In this document: one piece after another, positions 21,180-32,439 of the stretch | Layout of the letters: every line of letters begins with the position of its first letter | Numbering within the stretch: position 1 is the stretch's first letter | From: Alectoria sarmentosa | Lineage: Eukaryota; Ascomycota; Lecanoromycetes; Lecanorales; Parmeliaceae | DNA: 64,000 nt | Direction: 5' to 3' | Assembly (NCBI GenBank): GCA_009733775.1 | Contig: WOGZ01000017.1 | Location: forward strand, 62,001 to 126,000 | Translations under genes and position numbers: made by a program | The notes under the pieces: generated by a model | What the model was told of the DNA's origin: nothing | The model's database searches: none | What the model saw: only the letters and a program-made list of their open reading frames with translations

Positions 21180-21761
21180 TCAACTCATCCCACATGCACA
21201 ACCAATCGCACAGTCTTGCACCTCGTGTGCGAAGAGCTTTTTTCCCTTCGTCCAGCATCCTTGCCTCTCCCGTGCAAAAGTCAGCTTCTCTTCCCTCCAG
21301 CTCTCTACCATTTCCCACCGCAGAAGCCGGGTTTTCGACCAGTACGGGAAGAAAGACTCCGAGTCGAGTGTGCAGATCGTCTCCACGGTCGAATGTCCTC
21401 TCTTGGCCGGTTCGCTCGGTCGCGCAGGCGGCGGCGACGGCGGCAGAGGTCTATTCTTGTCATCAGGAGGAGGAAGAACTGCGGGAGCGTATTTCGACAG
21501 CGGCCTCTTGTTGCGTCTGCTGGCCTCCGATGGTAGTTCGGGTAAGGACCGGCTGCGGTACGTTTCGATTTCATGGGGGAGACGGGGAAGGAGTTTGTGC
21601 CTGTAGTAATCGTTGGTGGGCTCTGACGTTGCCCGACGATGTGGGTTGTGGGTTGTGGGCGGGGGATAGGTGCAGCCCGTGGTTGGAGGTTGCTGGTCTT
21701 GGTGGTTGGGGAAAAGCGATTGCCGCTGTTCACACGTCTTGCTGAACATGAAGGGGGACAT
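21180..21761 (-). CDS. hypothetical proline-rich protein
   Basis: Single open frame of 193 codons from ATG 21761. The N-terminal half is Pro/Thr/His rich (QQPPTTGCTYPPPTTHNP), followed by RSRSLPELPSE and a proline motif NRPLPPSPPPARPSEP of the type bound by SH3 domains, then a charged C-terminal part (FFPYWSKTRLLRWEMVESW). No domain is recognised. The upstream frame extends to a GTG at 21827 but has no earlier ATG. Composition favours real coding on this strand over the arginine-rich antisense frames, but without a homolog this stays tentative. Confidence 0.42.
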   Translation of the reverse strand: MSPFMFSKTCEQRQSLFPNHQDQQPPTTGCTYPPPTTHNPHRRATSEPTNDYYRHKLLPRLPHEIETYRSRSLPELPSEASRRNKRPLSKYAPAVLPPPDDKNRPLPPSPPPARPSEPAKRGHSTVETICTLDSESFFPYWSKTRLLRWEMVESWREEKLTFARERQGCWTKGKKLFAHEVQDCAIGCACGMS

Positions 21762-23709
21762 TTGTGTGGAGATGCCTCGGAGAGAGGAGGAAGGAAATAA
21801 AGGCTGTTGGAGAAGCAAGCTACGCACGTCGTACAGGATGGCTTGTCCTTCTTATCTATTCTCTTTGGAAAACTCATCCTCTTTTCTTCCTCCACCTCGA
21901 TCCTCAGGTCAATCAGGATAATGGTCATCAATCAGTCCTGCTTAATCGTCCATTTCGAGGTCCTTCCTACATCATGCAGAGCTCGCTGCGATGTGTGGGC
22001 CATCGCTTCCTCGTGTGTTGACCGCTTCACGAACCGGTCCGGGACCATGCACGATCTACCACGCTCTCGAAATCCTACCGTAAATCCTCCAACATCGGCG
22101 AGATGCGAGTGGATATTCAAACACAGTTGCCACGGGTCAAGAGAACCGCTTGAACGTTGGGAGTAGACCTTTACTTGAGCGCATATGGACGGCTGAAACA
22201 ACGGGACTGGAACCGTCAGAATCGACTGGAGCATTTGGCGACCAGAACATCCCTGCGGGACGTCAGTCATTCCGAAGAACTCGCAGACCAGCACAAAGGC
22301 TTCGAAACGCTCCAATCGTCCGTCCCGATGCCCCATAACAATCTTCCTAGGCTCGGGTCGTGCCTGCTAAATTCTCCTAAACCACCACAGTCTTCTGGAA
22401 CCGGACCCCGCTGATGTTGTTGGGCTAAAACAACATGCCATGCGTCTCACCATCCACTCATGCAAACAATGATGACGGCATGACGCAGGTTTCCCACGCT
22501 TTTGCTCCGTTTCAACGCCACGGCTGGATCTCGCACAAAGCCTATCCAATGGATATGTCTACCCCACGAGCACCGCCTCGGACGGTTGGATCTCCAATGT
22601 GCCGCTCCAGCTCCATCAACCTGAGCTCCCTATCAGAGAAATACGCGATGCGGGTGGGAAGAGATACGGGTACACAATCAATCCCCAATCGGGCGAACCA
22701 TCCTGCAGCGATAGCAACAAGGTTGCAAGATGATGCCATCAAGTGATCCTTTTCCTCGACAAAAGCAAACCCACTACCCTGTAGAGCATCAGGAAGAAGG
22801 AGGGGAACAAGCAGCAAACGATCAGTCTTGTTTCCCGTGGAACCTTTCGTCCTCGGCCTGCAAAGCTGTCGATTCTGTCTATCCCGACCTATCAACATCG
22901 TTCCCAGCACCGAAGTGGGAGAGACCCCGAAAAACCAGGGTCCAGGACTCGGAGAGCACCTGCTCAAGGATCAGCAAGTCTTGCATCCATCAGACGGGAT
23001 GGAGCTGGACGTGGTTTGCGCGGCAACAGCCATCGTCCATGTACTCTACCTTACAACGACCCAACGCAGAATCCTCCCGACGACGGAGAAACAAACGGGA
23101 GCGAGGAGGCCGGCAAGAAACAAAGATCGCCGCAACATGCGCGCCTAAGTCGAGCCTAGCTGAGCAAAAGGTACCTGCATGCCAATCTTTCCGAGTGAGA
23201 CATCCCGCACACTATCGCAGATAAGGAGTGGGTGATCGGTTGGGCAGAGGTTAGCCGTCGTCTTTGGTAGTTCAGAGATATAGTGCGGTCGTGGTTGAAT
23301 CTAAGAATAGGGTAACGAAAGCTGAGAAAACTCGTCGAGGAGAGACAGTCGACCATTGCCCGGAAATTGCACAGAAGATCAGATAGGACAAGGCACGACT
23401 TCATTGACGTTGATTGGCTTGATTCGCGATGCACGTTTGAGCGGAGATGAGTATGAAATCCTTCCTGGTCGAGGGCGAGGTCTGTATCAAGCAGATCAAC
23501 TCCTTCGAAGAGACCACGGGCCAGTCCGACGTCTATAAGAAGGCTTCCTTTCCCCACGCAATATCTGCACATCCGTCAGACACCGGTACACAACAGCAAA
23601 TCACGGTAGCTACCGACGACAGCAAAGTAGAGCGGTCCCTCAAGACGGCCACTCAAAGCCCTTACCCTAGTTTGCTCCCTCAGATCAGCCCCTTCTTCAT
23701 CACCTTACT
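21762..23709. other. 1.9 kb intergenic, no supported gene
   Basis: Several 100-165 codon frames on both strands (for example 22542-22967 minus, 22730-23224 plus) have no motif or consistent splice sites and overlap one another. Promoter of the KP4-like gene at the right end. Confidence 0.45.
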
Positions 23710-24288
23710 ATGCATTCCCCCGCAGCCTTCACTTCTCTCGTCGCTCTCACCAGCATTACCGCCACAATCACCCCCATCTCCGCCCTCGGACTCAACTGCC
23801 GCGGCTCCGACCTCTGCCCCGTGGCCAGATTCGAAAACAAGAACCCCGAATCCATCATCCAAATCCTCCGCAACGCCATCTACGCCACCACCAAGCCCCT
23901 TAACACAACATACTCCGAAGGCCAGCACATATTATGCATATCCTCTTCCGAATCCATCACCATCGGCACCGACTTCAGCGAGGGCATAGATGCCTCTGGC
24001 GCTAGCGAGTCCACGGGCGGGAATTACAAACTTGACGTAGCCATTGGCACTGGAGGCATCTGCGCGTTTCCGAATTATTTGAAGTCTGGCGCCAATTTGA
24101 CACTTGCACAGATCCAGCCGCTGGCTGACCAGGTGCTGGAGCATAAGTGTAAGACGTGTGGGAGTGCGACGGTCGATTGGGGGAACAGTCCCAAGGATGG
24201 GTATCTGACGTTCAATTATGTGGAGGATCCATTTTGCGATGGGGAGTGCATTTCTGGTGATGGGAGTGCGGTGGCGAACAGCAAGTGA
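23710..24288 (+). CDS. KP4 killer-toxin-like secreted protein
   Basis: Single exon, 192 aa, ATG 23710. Signal peptide to about residue 26 (ending ISALG), then the KP4-like pattern: LNCRGSDLC near the mature N-terminus, a central ILCISS, GGICAFPN, HKCKTCGSATVDW and a late GYLTFNYV followed by a Cys pair. Eight cysteines are in the mature chain, enough for four disulfides. The KP4 fold is known from a virus-encoded antifungal toxin of smut fungi, and chromosomal KP4-like genes occur in many ascomycetes, where they have been linked to fungal antagonism or plant interaction. Function in this organism is inferred only. No intron is needed. The gene sits alone in a secreted-protein-rich region. Confidence 0.75.
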   Translation: MHSPAAFTSLVALTSITATITPISALGLNCRGSDLCPVARFENKNPESIIQILRNAIYATTKPLNTTYSEGQHILCISSSESITIGTDFSEGIDASGASESTGGNYKLDVAIGTGGICAFPNYLKSGANLTLAQIQPLADQVLEHKCKTCGSATVDWGNSPKDGYLTFNYVEDPFCDGECISGDGSAVANSK

Positions 24289-24565
24289 AAGACTGGCGAG
24301 GTTAAGAGCAGACGGGCTAAGGTGGGGGTGGCACTGGTCCTGCGGATTTCGATGTCGAGGTAATGAGATTAATGTGTGCGTCTCTCATTGTGGCTCTTCA
24401 TACCGTCGCTACCACGCTGAGGGTAGGGAGCTTCTGGGCATTCTCGTTTCCGTTCTTCATGATATTTTACGGTCGTCTACTCTTCAAACAAGCGTTGCCC
24501 AGAGCGAGATTAGGAAGTTGCATTTTTTATCTTTTCCATTCTTCTTGATGTATTATCATCGTCAT

Positions 24566-24997
24566 CTATAGCACCCAAATCAGTGGTCTGTCCTCACACT
24601 CCCAGCGCATATCAAGATACCGTTTGTCCTCTTCCTCTTCCAACCATCCATCCGGTAGCAGTTCCTGATAATACTCTGACCCTCCAGGAGGCACACAAGT
24701 CGCGCCCATACTCGGCAATTCGTGACAATAGAGCTTACCGCAGCAGGAATCGCCGTTGTAGACATTGCATCTTGCGTTGACTGTTGAGCATGATTACTAT
24801 CTGTCCGCACACCCGGGGCGGTGACTCTGATGGATTGATTCTGCTGTGTGACCAGCGAGGAACTCACGCGTGAGGCACTCTTTGGCCTGTACAGGGCTAC
24901 TCTGTAGGATGGTGATTCGCGTGTGTCGTCGAGACCAGAAGAGCAGCGCCGCCGCCGCGGTTGCGATGACAGCGAGGAGAAGTCTGGTGATACGCAT
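24566..24997 (-). CDS. secreted six-cysteine knottin-like peptide precursor
   Basis: Two exons, 24997-24868 and 24780-24566 (114 aa), with intron 24781-24867 (donor GTGAGT, acceptor CAACAG). The N-terminus is a signal peptide or signal anchor (ITRLLLAVIATAAAALLFW). Splicing places the first Cys just before the intron and five more after it, giving C-x6-C-x7-CC-x4-C-x9-C, the spacing class of inhibitor cystine knot peptides; the local motif is GDSCCGKLYC. An acidic tail (GWLEEEEDKRYLD) with one extra Cys follows. The role is unknown: knottins include protease inhibitors, antimicrobials and toxins, and none can be assigned here. Unspliced frames hide the pattern completely. The dibasic SRRH after the hydrophobic segment could be a processing site. 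Confidence 0.6.
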
Positions 24998-26523
24998 TGC
25001 GGTAGGCAAGAAAAATAATCAAGGATAGAGAGACAATTTTTTGAACGAATGAATATATGTGGGACTCGAATTTTGATATTTTGAAGACAAGAAAAAACCC
25101 GAAAATTCGGGAGAAGGTAATAATGTGACATGATATGAAGATAGAACCCCGCGCCCATGGAGATTGAAGGAACATGCTCGGTGATAAAGTGCATACGGAG
25201 GCAAGAATGATACGTCATACAACCGACTAAGTGACCGGCAGACCATGATAATTATCAGCCATGAAACAACAATCATCCCACGCTCTACCTTACAACGCGT
25301 GCCCAAGCAGAATAATGCATAATTTAGCAAGCATTTAACCAAGGCGTACCTGCATGCTTAGCCGGCTTTTCGGCGACTCTGAAATCTGAATCAATAAAGA
25401 AAGTGGTATGCAGGGGAACGCTCGGTCCAACAGCAAAGAAAGCTAATAGGTTAGGGGAAAAGACAACACATCATCTAGGTAGATTGATGGAAGAGTGGAA
25501 GGATCAATTGAAACAAAATGATTTCGGCAATGATAATAACTTAAGGATCCAGAAATCATCGTGGCTGGAATCAAAAGTACATAGGTAGAACTCCTGTTTC
25601 AAAATTTAAGGAAGGATGACAAGGTTTTGACATGCTGAGGCTCGGCTGTGGCCCGCCGATGCCGCAACTCGTAATGTGATTGGCAATAATCCAAGGTTTG
25701 CGTAGGATAGGATGTTGGAAAGACACAACGAGCATGCATCATGATTAAATTTGTATGTAGTACTGTTACAGGGTAGATATCAGGGATTAACTAGGTAGCT
25801 ACTTTCTTATTGCTCACCATCATGATATTGAATCCATCATCCCTTTCCAGCACAAGACATGATTCGCCCGAGGACAAGCGAACTACTGTAGTACCGAGAT
25901 GAGACGCTAGGGGTTTTTGCATCCGAGGTGCTGGCTAGCCGATGCAGGCGTGGTCTGGAATTTGTACGAGTGCCCACCCTGGTTTGCTCTAGTGAATGGA
26001 GTACGGAAGGGGAAGATGGCAAGGGCCGCACGTGGTTGCTCAAGAGCGTAGACATGCATTGGACCATATATTCCGTATACCTAGGTACGGAGGACGAAGG
26101 AATAGATACCGAGACAAGATCTAGGCTAAGTGACCGCGTGGGAGGTAACAGACATCTGCAAAAAAAATTCTCACGTAAGATTTCAAAGTCAGGTCAGAAA
26201 CTGGGTTCATGGTTCTCGAGTATTGCCCGCTCATGAAGAATCTTGTCCTAAACATAGCACCAAGTCGCCAAGACGAGCAATGCGTCAGGAATGGTAGAGA
26301 TGGGCAAAAATTGCGGCTGTCAATGGTCCACGATTACCCCAAGCCGGCCTTTCATACCAAATTGATCCTAAATACACCATCCTTTCATAACCTTCCTAGT
26401 ATCCAGGCCTCGAATAGTCGGTTTTGCCCGATTGGCTGCGTCCATCACCGCGTCCGTCGCCTCGTCCATCATCGCCGTAGTGCTTGAGATCCTGTCAGCC
26501 GTGGTCCTCAGAGGGCTATAGAA
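24998..26523. other. 1.5 kb intergenic, no gene seen
   Basis: AT-richer DNA with no frame above about 100 codons bearing a motif. It holds the promoter of the leftward knottin-like gene and the 3' flank of the PMP22-like gene. Confidence 0.5.
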
Positions 26524-27339
26524 CTATCCTACCTTCCTCCTCAAGGCCTGAAGCCTCTTTTTCTTGGTCTGAGAATTGATCCAGGTGCCAATGACAAAGG
26601 CGACGATGTTGAAGAAAGGCACCCAAGTCTGCTCAGGCAAGAACTTCTGGGCAAACGCCAATGCCAAGGGCGAGACGACCCAACTGACTTTCATCACCGG
26701 CATGAAGCCGGCTCTGATGGTCGCTCTGATCTGATGGAAGGTCCTGGCGCCGGCGATGACGGCCATGGAGGCCAGGTAAACGGTGTTTTGGATGGGTGCG
26801 ACCTGCGAATTGCCCCGTGTCAGCCCTGCTCTGCGCCAAAGGTGTCATGTTCTTGGATGGTGCAGACGTACGACTAGATTGCTGACGAGAATCTGCATGA
26901 TCTTTGCTGTCAAACTAGTCCTTCCAGAAAACATCCTCTGCAGTATGCTGATCAAGAAGTGGCCCAACGGCGCGCTGATGAAGGCGCCGTACGCTGCCAT
27001 TTTGGGCACGCGGGAGTTGACATAATGGCCGGATGGGCCGACATCTTTTGCGATCCAGGAGGCTAGGACTTCTTGTAGAGCTGAGAGGGAACCTGATGTG
27101 AGCATCTTCGTGCGAAGTGGGTTGGTTTGGAGCTGCTGGAGGTAGGCCTGGCGCGTGTTGATTGTTAGTCCTGTTGCACCAGAAAATCGGGTACTTTCAC
27201 TGCTTACAGCGAGGTAGCCTTGCGCCGTTTCGCCTCCAGTCAACCTTTCGCCAATCTCGTGCGCGATCTCATGTTTCCGTCCTCCCAATCCAGGGATTGG
27301 AGTGTCCTTGACAGTATCTTTCTCGAATTTGACCGACAT
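26524..27339 (-). CDS. Mpv17/PMP22 family membrane protein
   Basis: Three exons, 27339-27208, 27147-26872 and 26802-26524 (228 aa). The first intron is 60 nt, a multiple of three without stop (donor GTAAGC, branch ACTAAC), so unspliced reading adds 20 residues. The domain starts AYLQQLQTNPLRTKMLTSG and shows the family order: KMAAYGAFISAPLGHFL, VAPIQNTVYLASMAVIAG, FMPVMKVSWVVSPLALAF, then PEQTWVPFFNIVAFVIGTW. Four hydrophobic segments are present. Relatives sit in peroxisomal or inner mitochondrial membranes; in filamentous ascomycetes a PMP22-like member sorts Woronin bodies from peroxisomes. Which compartment applies here cannot be told from sequence alone. Confidence 0.87.
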
Positions 27340-28176
27340 GGTTGGCTGGTCGTAAATACAGAAGGCAGGGCCACAGGCGTTCTCAACCTATCTGGATGAC
27401 AATCAGTCAGCTATCCAGCTGCTGAGATGGAATAATGGAGCACGTACTATGTCACAGCGATGGGATGAGGTCTGCGATGGATTGTGTGTTTGTTTTCGGG
27501 TGAGATAAGCCGAGGTAGAGCTGGTAATCGACTTAACTCGCCAGCTCGCTAACGCGAGGAAAACTTCGTGAACCTGCTTACAGAATGAAGAAGCACGATA
27601 CGCGTAACGTCACGCCCGCTGTTGAAATTAAATGACAGCAATAATGACTGAGGCGTCTTCTCGAATAAATTGTGAGCGAGATTGGTAATCGAGAGCTAAC
27701 AGAAGATGAAGGCATGCGATTGCGAACATAAGGTATGCCGTGGACCCTCGGGCGCTAGTCCACTTCTGGCGTTGCATGTTGGCATTATGGTTTGGATTTT
27801 TATCTAAGCGGATGATGTGAGAGAACGTACAGCTCTCACTGTTCTCGCAAAGAAGTCATGGTTGGGGATCCCAATGTTCTGCCTTTGTACTCAAGCTACG
27901 CTACTGGAGTCATCAAAAAACAGGTTGGAAGTCCGAGCCTCTGCATAGATTCATGCTATCCAAACCGAAATGGCTGTTTAGTCTACGGCTCGACCAGGAG
28001 ACATTCGATCTATGCCATACTATGCAAGCCTTTAGAGCCATTCAGGCTAGGGCTTTTCCACCTCCAGGGGTTGGCTTTGATGGTAGGCAGCATAAAGAGT
28101 TGACTTCAAACATGGACAATCTTTTGAAGCATCTCAAAAGTCCAAAAGCTCCCGAGATCCCAACGCCCAACACCTA
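27340..28176. other. intergenic, no gene seen
   Basis: Holds the promoter of the PMP22-like gene and the 3' flank of the next leftward gene. Plus-strand frames at 27858-28270 have no motif. Confidence 0.5.
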
Positions 28177-29296
28177 TCACTCGCTCTCCTGCTGCCCCAA
28201 TCTCGCGTCCAAGATCTCCGTCGTCTCCAGTGTTCCGTTTAACAACATTCCCCCATTCGCCATCGCCTGAAAGTCCCCGCAAGCCCAATCGCTCGTAACC
28301 ACCTCCAAAGCCTTTTGCAGTAATTGGCCCAGCAATTTCTGCGCGTTTGAGAGTGTCGGCCTTGTGGAAGCGTCGTTGTTGCGGAAAAGTGGCCCTTTGC
28401 TGATGATGGAGACCAGGGCTTGGCTGAGCGATGCATCGATCGCGTAGTCTTGGACGAGCGCTATAAGAAGGTTGTTGGCAGAGAGTGCGCTGGTCTTCGT
28501 TTGGGAGAGTTCGTGTGTTATGGCGGGAAGGGCGGTGAAGGAGGTGAGGGAGGTGTACCATGTTGTTAGATAGTTGAAAAGAGCTAGAAGAAGACCCGGG
28601 GTCAGTGGGCCGGTTCGTGAAGTAGAGCGAGAACCGGGCGGGAGTTGACTTACACCAGATCTGCTCAAGGTCAGCTATCTGCTTTGCAGTATCAGATGTT
28701 CAAATACTTACACTATAAGCCCCATACTTAATGGTTTCGGAGTCAGCACGTCTCTGTTGGGACTGGAAATGAGTCGTGAGACAGGTCTCGGGAGTCTTTT
28801 ACTCCTGCGATAGGCCTTGCGGCTTAAAATGCTACACGAATGAGGCAGGGAAAGTTCGGAAAAGATAACTGACGAATATCTCCACCGGCCCCTGCACCAC
28901 AATCCCAGGTACGGGCGCCGTACAGTCCTCCGGCTTCGTCAGATTCGTACACACATAGTTAGCCGTCCGATTCTTCTCATATGTTAGCCGCATGAAACAT
29001 GTTGCCCACGGCTCATCTATTCGGCATTGGCACGGCGTGAGCACGCTTTGTGTAGCGGTGCAGATGGTGGTGGTGGTGTTCCAATTCGACATCCAGTCGG
29101 TCATGCCTAGAGAATCCCAGCATGATGGATTGGGGAATAGCAATGTGGTAGTGGTGGTCCCGTCACCAGTGGTTGAAGAGGTAAGGTTCTGGCAGGCGGC
29201 AATAGCTTCCTGCTGAGCTCGTTGAGCGGCAGTTGTGGTGTTGGCGGTGATGCACTGTATGATGTACAAGAGGAAGAGAGTCGTTACGGCAAGCAT
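28177..29296 (-). CDS. secreted Asn/Thr-rich protein with two micro-exons
   Basis: Four exons: 29296-28874, 28726-28712 (15 nt), 28660-28654 (7 nt) and 28583-28177 (283 aa). Signal peptide MLAVTTLFLLYIIQCITA. The first exon is rich in Asn/Thr with conserved-looking Cys (SCWDS, PCQCRI, ATCFMR, VCTNL, EDCTAP). Micro-exon 1 encodes YGAYS and micro-exon 2 IW plus one base; together they give YGAYSIWSLFNYLTTWYTSL with all phases consistent and good donors (GTAAGT twice). The C-terminal exon is helical and ends FQAMANGGMLLNG. No family is recognised. The intron between exon 1 and micro-exon 1 is 147 nt, with branch TGCTGAC before CATTAAG. Micro-exons are inferred, not proven. Confidence 0.55.
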
Positions 29297-30049
29297 TTTT
29301 CGTAGTAAGAGGAGGCAAAGCACGCGGAATTAAGGACCACAAAACATAGTAGACCACGTCCGAGCTTTTACTGAGTCTTCCACAACCAAAGATCCGGGTT
29401 TGGCGAGAAAAGGTTATCAATCTTCTTGAGCGCATGAGACTTTGAGTGCGCATGTACTCGAAGGCATGCGTGACTTCTTGCGGGAAAGGACGTGAAATGA
29501 GAAAATTCCTTTAAGCGCCTGATGTCGAACATATCATTGAAAAGCAAACGTGGCACTTCTTAGACTGTGCTTCGATAACGTGATTTTTCCACAGCAGTAG
29601 GCAATACGTACGACTTCCGGGGAGACTTGTGTATGGTATATATCGTTCACAGTCGCATAACAAAACCACTTTCTGACACGAATACCTGAAAAGCTTACCT
29701 TCTTTGAGAGCGACATAGGACACGGGGGAGCATGGGTCCAAACAAAAATGAGCAATCCCGAATCCACATATATGAATATTGCCGTAAATTTGAATACCGC
29801 TTACAACGCGTCTGGTCCAATTCAGAGGCAAAAAAGCACTACCACCAACGCTTGGGATAAATGAAATCAAGCTGGTTGATTGTCGTTTTAATGTTCCAAT
29901 GTAGAACGTCATGAGCTCCAAGCTACGCATACGAAGCTACGTCTTGAACGCAACATTTTATGTACTTGAGACTTGCAAGGCTGGCGATAGCCAGTGTTTC
30001 GACTAGCCTCTGCGGACTGAACGTGCGTGCTCCAGGCTTCATAATTCTG
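29297..30049. other. intergenic, no gene seen
   Basis: Frames at 29511-29930 and 29923-30126 on the minus strand have no motif. This holds the promoter of the leftward secreted-protein gene and the 3' flank of the GFA gene. Confidence 0.45.
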
Positions 30050-30943
30050 TCATGATTTCTTGCCAGTTTCTTCCGCCGCGTCCTCGTCACGCTTCCTCTT
30101 CTTATCTTGTTCGGGCGAATCACCAATCAACTCGCTCTCTTTGTTGATCCCTGACCACTTCGGCTTCCCGTCATTGATGTCGAGGGTTCGACGAGTGTAG
30201 AACATGTGGCAGCTTCATAACTCTTAGCAGCTATATTTGAACCATCTGAAAGGAGTCGGCAATGCTCACGTAGGTTCAAAATTCTTCCTGTCCTCAGAAG
30301 ACTTGAAGTTGATCAGGGTCGGAAACAGCAAAATCATGTTCCTTCCCTCGTCCATGATGGGTGTCCGGCAGTAAGCACAGCTGACTTTGCATGGCAGCTT
30401 GTGTATGGTTGTCTTTTCCGAGCTCTCATACCAGCCAAGGTCGTGGTGACCGTGTGTGAAGTTGATGTCTTCTTTGTGAAAGATGGCTGCCCATTGGAAT
30501 GGTGCACCTGAAATTATGGAGTCAGCATACCCCTCTCCAACACCTAATGCTGGGGAAGTATCTGTACCGTGAAGCTTCTGACATGTCGTACAATGGCAAT
30601 ACTTAGAGTCCAACGGCTTCTCCCTGCTCAGCTGATATCTGACCTTGCCGCAATGACAGCTGGCTTCATAGCGAGCGTGAAAGTTTGGATCGTTGTCGTG
30701 GACCTTGTAGGGTGCTCTGTGCTTCCATTCATTGAATTCGCCTTCAGTGTTTCCCTCATCGCCATTGTCGCCATTATTACGGTACGTAGATGCCTGTTGA
30801 GCCATGGCTCTAGAACTAGTGGGAAATTGAAGTGTGTTGACGCGGGAGAGGGTTCGGGATGCTGGACTGGTGGTGCGTAAAGTGAGTTTTGCTTGAGCTG
30901 AGCTTGACAGTAAACGGTGAGCCTTGAGGAATCTTGAGGCCAT
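30050..30943 (-). CDS. GFA/CENP-V domain zinc protein
   Basis: Two exons, 30943-30270 and 30212-30050 (278 aa), intron 30213-30269 (donor GTGAGC). The N-terminus (MASRFLKAHRLLSSSAQAKLT) looks like a mitochondrial targeting sequence. The GFA domain follows: EASCHCGKVRYQL, YCHCTTCQKLHGTD with zinc-binding Cys, FTHGHHDLGWYESSEKTTIHKLPCKVSCAYCRTPI, and, after splicing, FEPTCHMFYTRRTLDINDGKPKW. The tail is a charged segment (EQDKKRKRDED). The family was named for glutathione-dependent formaldehyde-activating enzyme, but most fungal members have no proven substrate. The seven Cys pattern is intact. Confidence 0.83.
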
Positions 30944-31941
30944 AGATCAACTGGAGGTGAAGAAAGAAATCTCGTAGAAAAGGGGTCCGTTCAAGAAGCC
31001 AAAAAGGCACGCGAGTTCCAAATTGGATGTGATGATGACATCGCTTTTTTGGCGCGTCGATCAAGGATCATTTTCAATGAACCATGCATTTCCGGTCTCT
31101 TTTCTATTTCCAAAGGATCTTTTGTGACTATACCAGTTATCCTGGCCACCACGCAGTAGTTGGGGGACCGTAATGCAGCAGAGAAGGCAGTGAGAAACGT
31201 CTGCCAGCATGGCAATGTTTGGTGGAATAAGATATTTGGTCCGCTTCTAGCGTGAATGACCCTCTCGCTAATCTCATCAATCTCTTGGCATGGGCGCTGG
31301 ACATTTTGCTGATTCACGATTCTTTTTCGGCCCCTTACAGCTATGCTGCGACCTTGATCAAAGGACGATGGATTCCTCCAGATAGTCCAAGATGCAATAT
31401 CGAACCTTCTTCTGTCTAGAATGCAAGCCTTGTCTTATGAGAACTTCTTCGTCGGGAGCTCATGTGGAAATCTGCAAGTGACCAGCAACGGAAGACGCCA
31501 ACACCATTTCACCTCCTAATAGAAATCGGATTATGAGCTACTGCTTCCTACGTGAAGCTTCACCTAATGAGGAAGGGTGTTAGGCTTCGAAGTGCTAGGG
31601 TTGGTTCCTATATCTTCTCGTAACGATATGCTTGAAGCAAAGGGGGGAACTTCTGAGCCTGAATGGGCGAGATGCGCTGCCTTCTTTCTGATGATGGAGG
31701 TTGACAGAGACTTGCTCCTTCCTAAAACCACGCAAGTAGAAGCCTACATCATATGTACCTTCCATTTCCAAGCATCATTGTTGACTGTCAATATTTATTG
31801 GCTCGCAGGTTCCATCTCTGCTTTGCTCTCTTTCTTCATCCACATCACCCATAATCTCTTCCACATCATCCCACCATTGCTTGCGGGTCTCGTACGCTCT
31901 TTTCTTCCTCTCTTCGCCCACATTACTCTCATCCTCCCACC

Positions 31942-32277
31942 GTGCCATCCTTTGCCAACAGGCATACCCACGACATGGATAACCGCCATCCTGCACCCGA
32001 CGACATGGATACCCTCCATCTTGCACACGACGATATGAGCTCCCTCCATCCTGCATACGTGTTCAACATGGATTCCTTCCAATCTGCAAACGACGGCATG
32101 GATATTGACATCTTCTCTCATTCAGACGCCCCTTCACGACCCCACCCCCAGAGATGCCTATGACTTTCCCCGAACTTCAAAACATCATGGAGCAGCTCAC
32201 TCAGATAATGCGAGATACGCTCGGGAAGAATCACCACTACTCTACCAGCGACAATGATGGAAGCGAGATGCCGTAGT
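31942..32277 (+). other. coding-like remnant with DDM-x-LHPA repeats
   Basis: A plus-strand frame encodes several near-repeats (DDMDTLHLAHDDMSSLHPAY) then MDIDIFSHSD and stops; one frame over, protein-like sequence continues (EMPMTFPELQNIMEQLTQIM) to a TAG near 32277. The two parts would join if a splice or a frameshift lies near 32130-32155. No family is recognised. Confidence 0.25.
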
Positions 32278-32341
32278 CATCCTGCTCTTGTTGAACCAGT
32301 CCAGCCTCCATGATTTGTGCCTCTTCAGTACCTTACATTTG

Positions 32342-32439
32342 CTATTGTCAGCCATCACGGACTGCTTGCAGAGATAGCTCAAACCTTGCGTTTTCTATTG
32401 TCAGCCATCGCGGACTGTTTACAGAGATAGCTTGGACCT
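32342..32439. repeat. tandem repeat, two copies, period 53 bp
   Basis: Copies 32342-32386 and 32395-32439 share ctattgtcagccatc.cgga, then actg.tt.cagagatagct. All six differences are transitions. Confidence 0.85.

Noticed and set aside
22542..23224. Overlapping 141- and 164-codon frames on opposite strands
   Set aside because: Neither has a motif; each looks like the shadow of the other.
24580..25218. 212-codon minus-strand frame
   Set aside because: It crosses the intron of the knottin-like gene in the wrong frame and has no motif.
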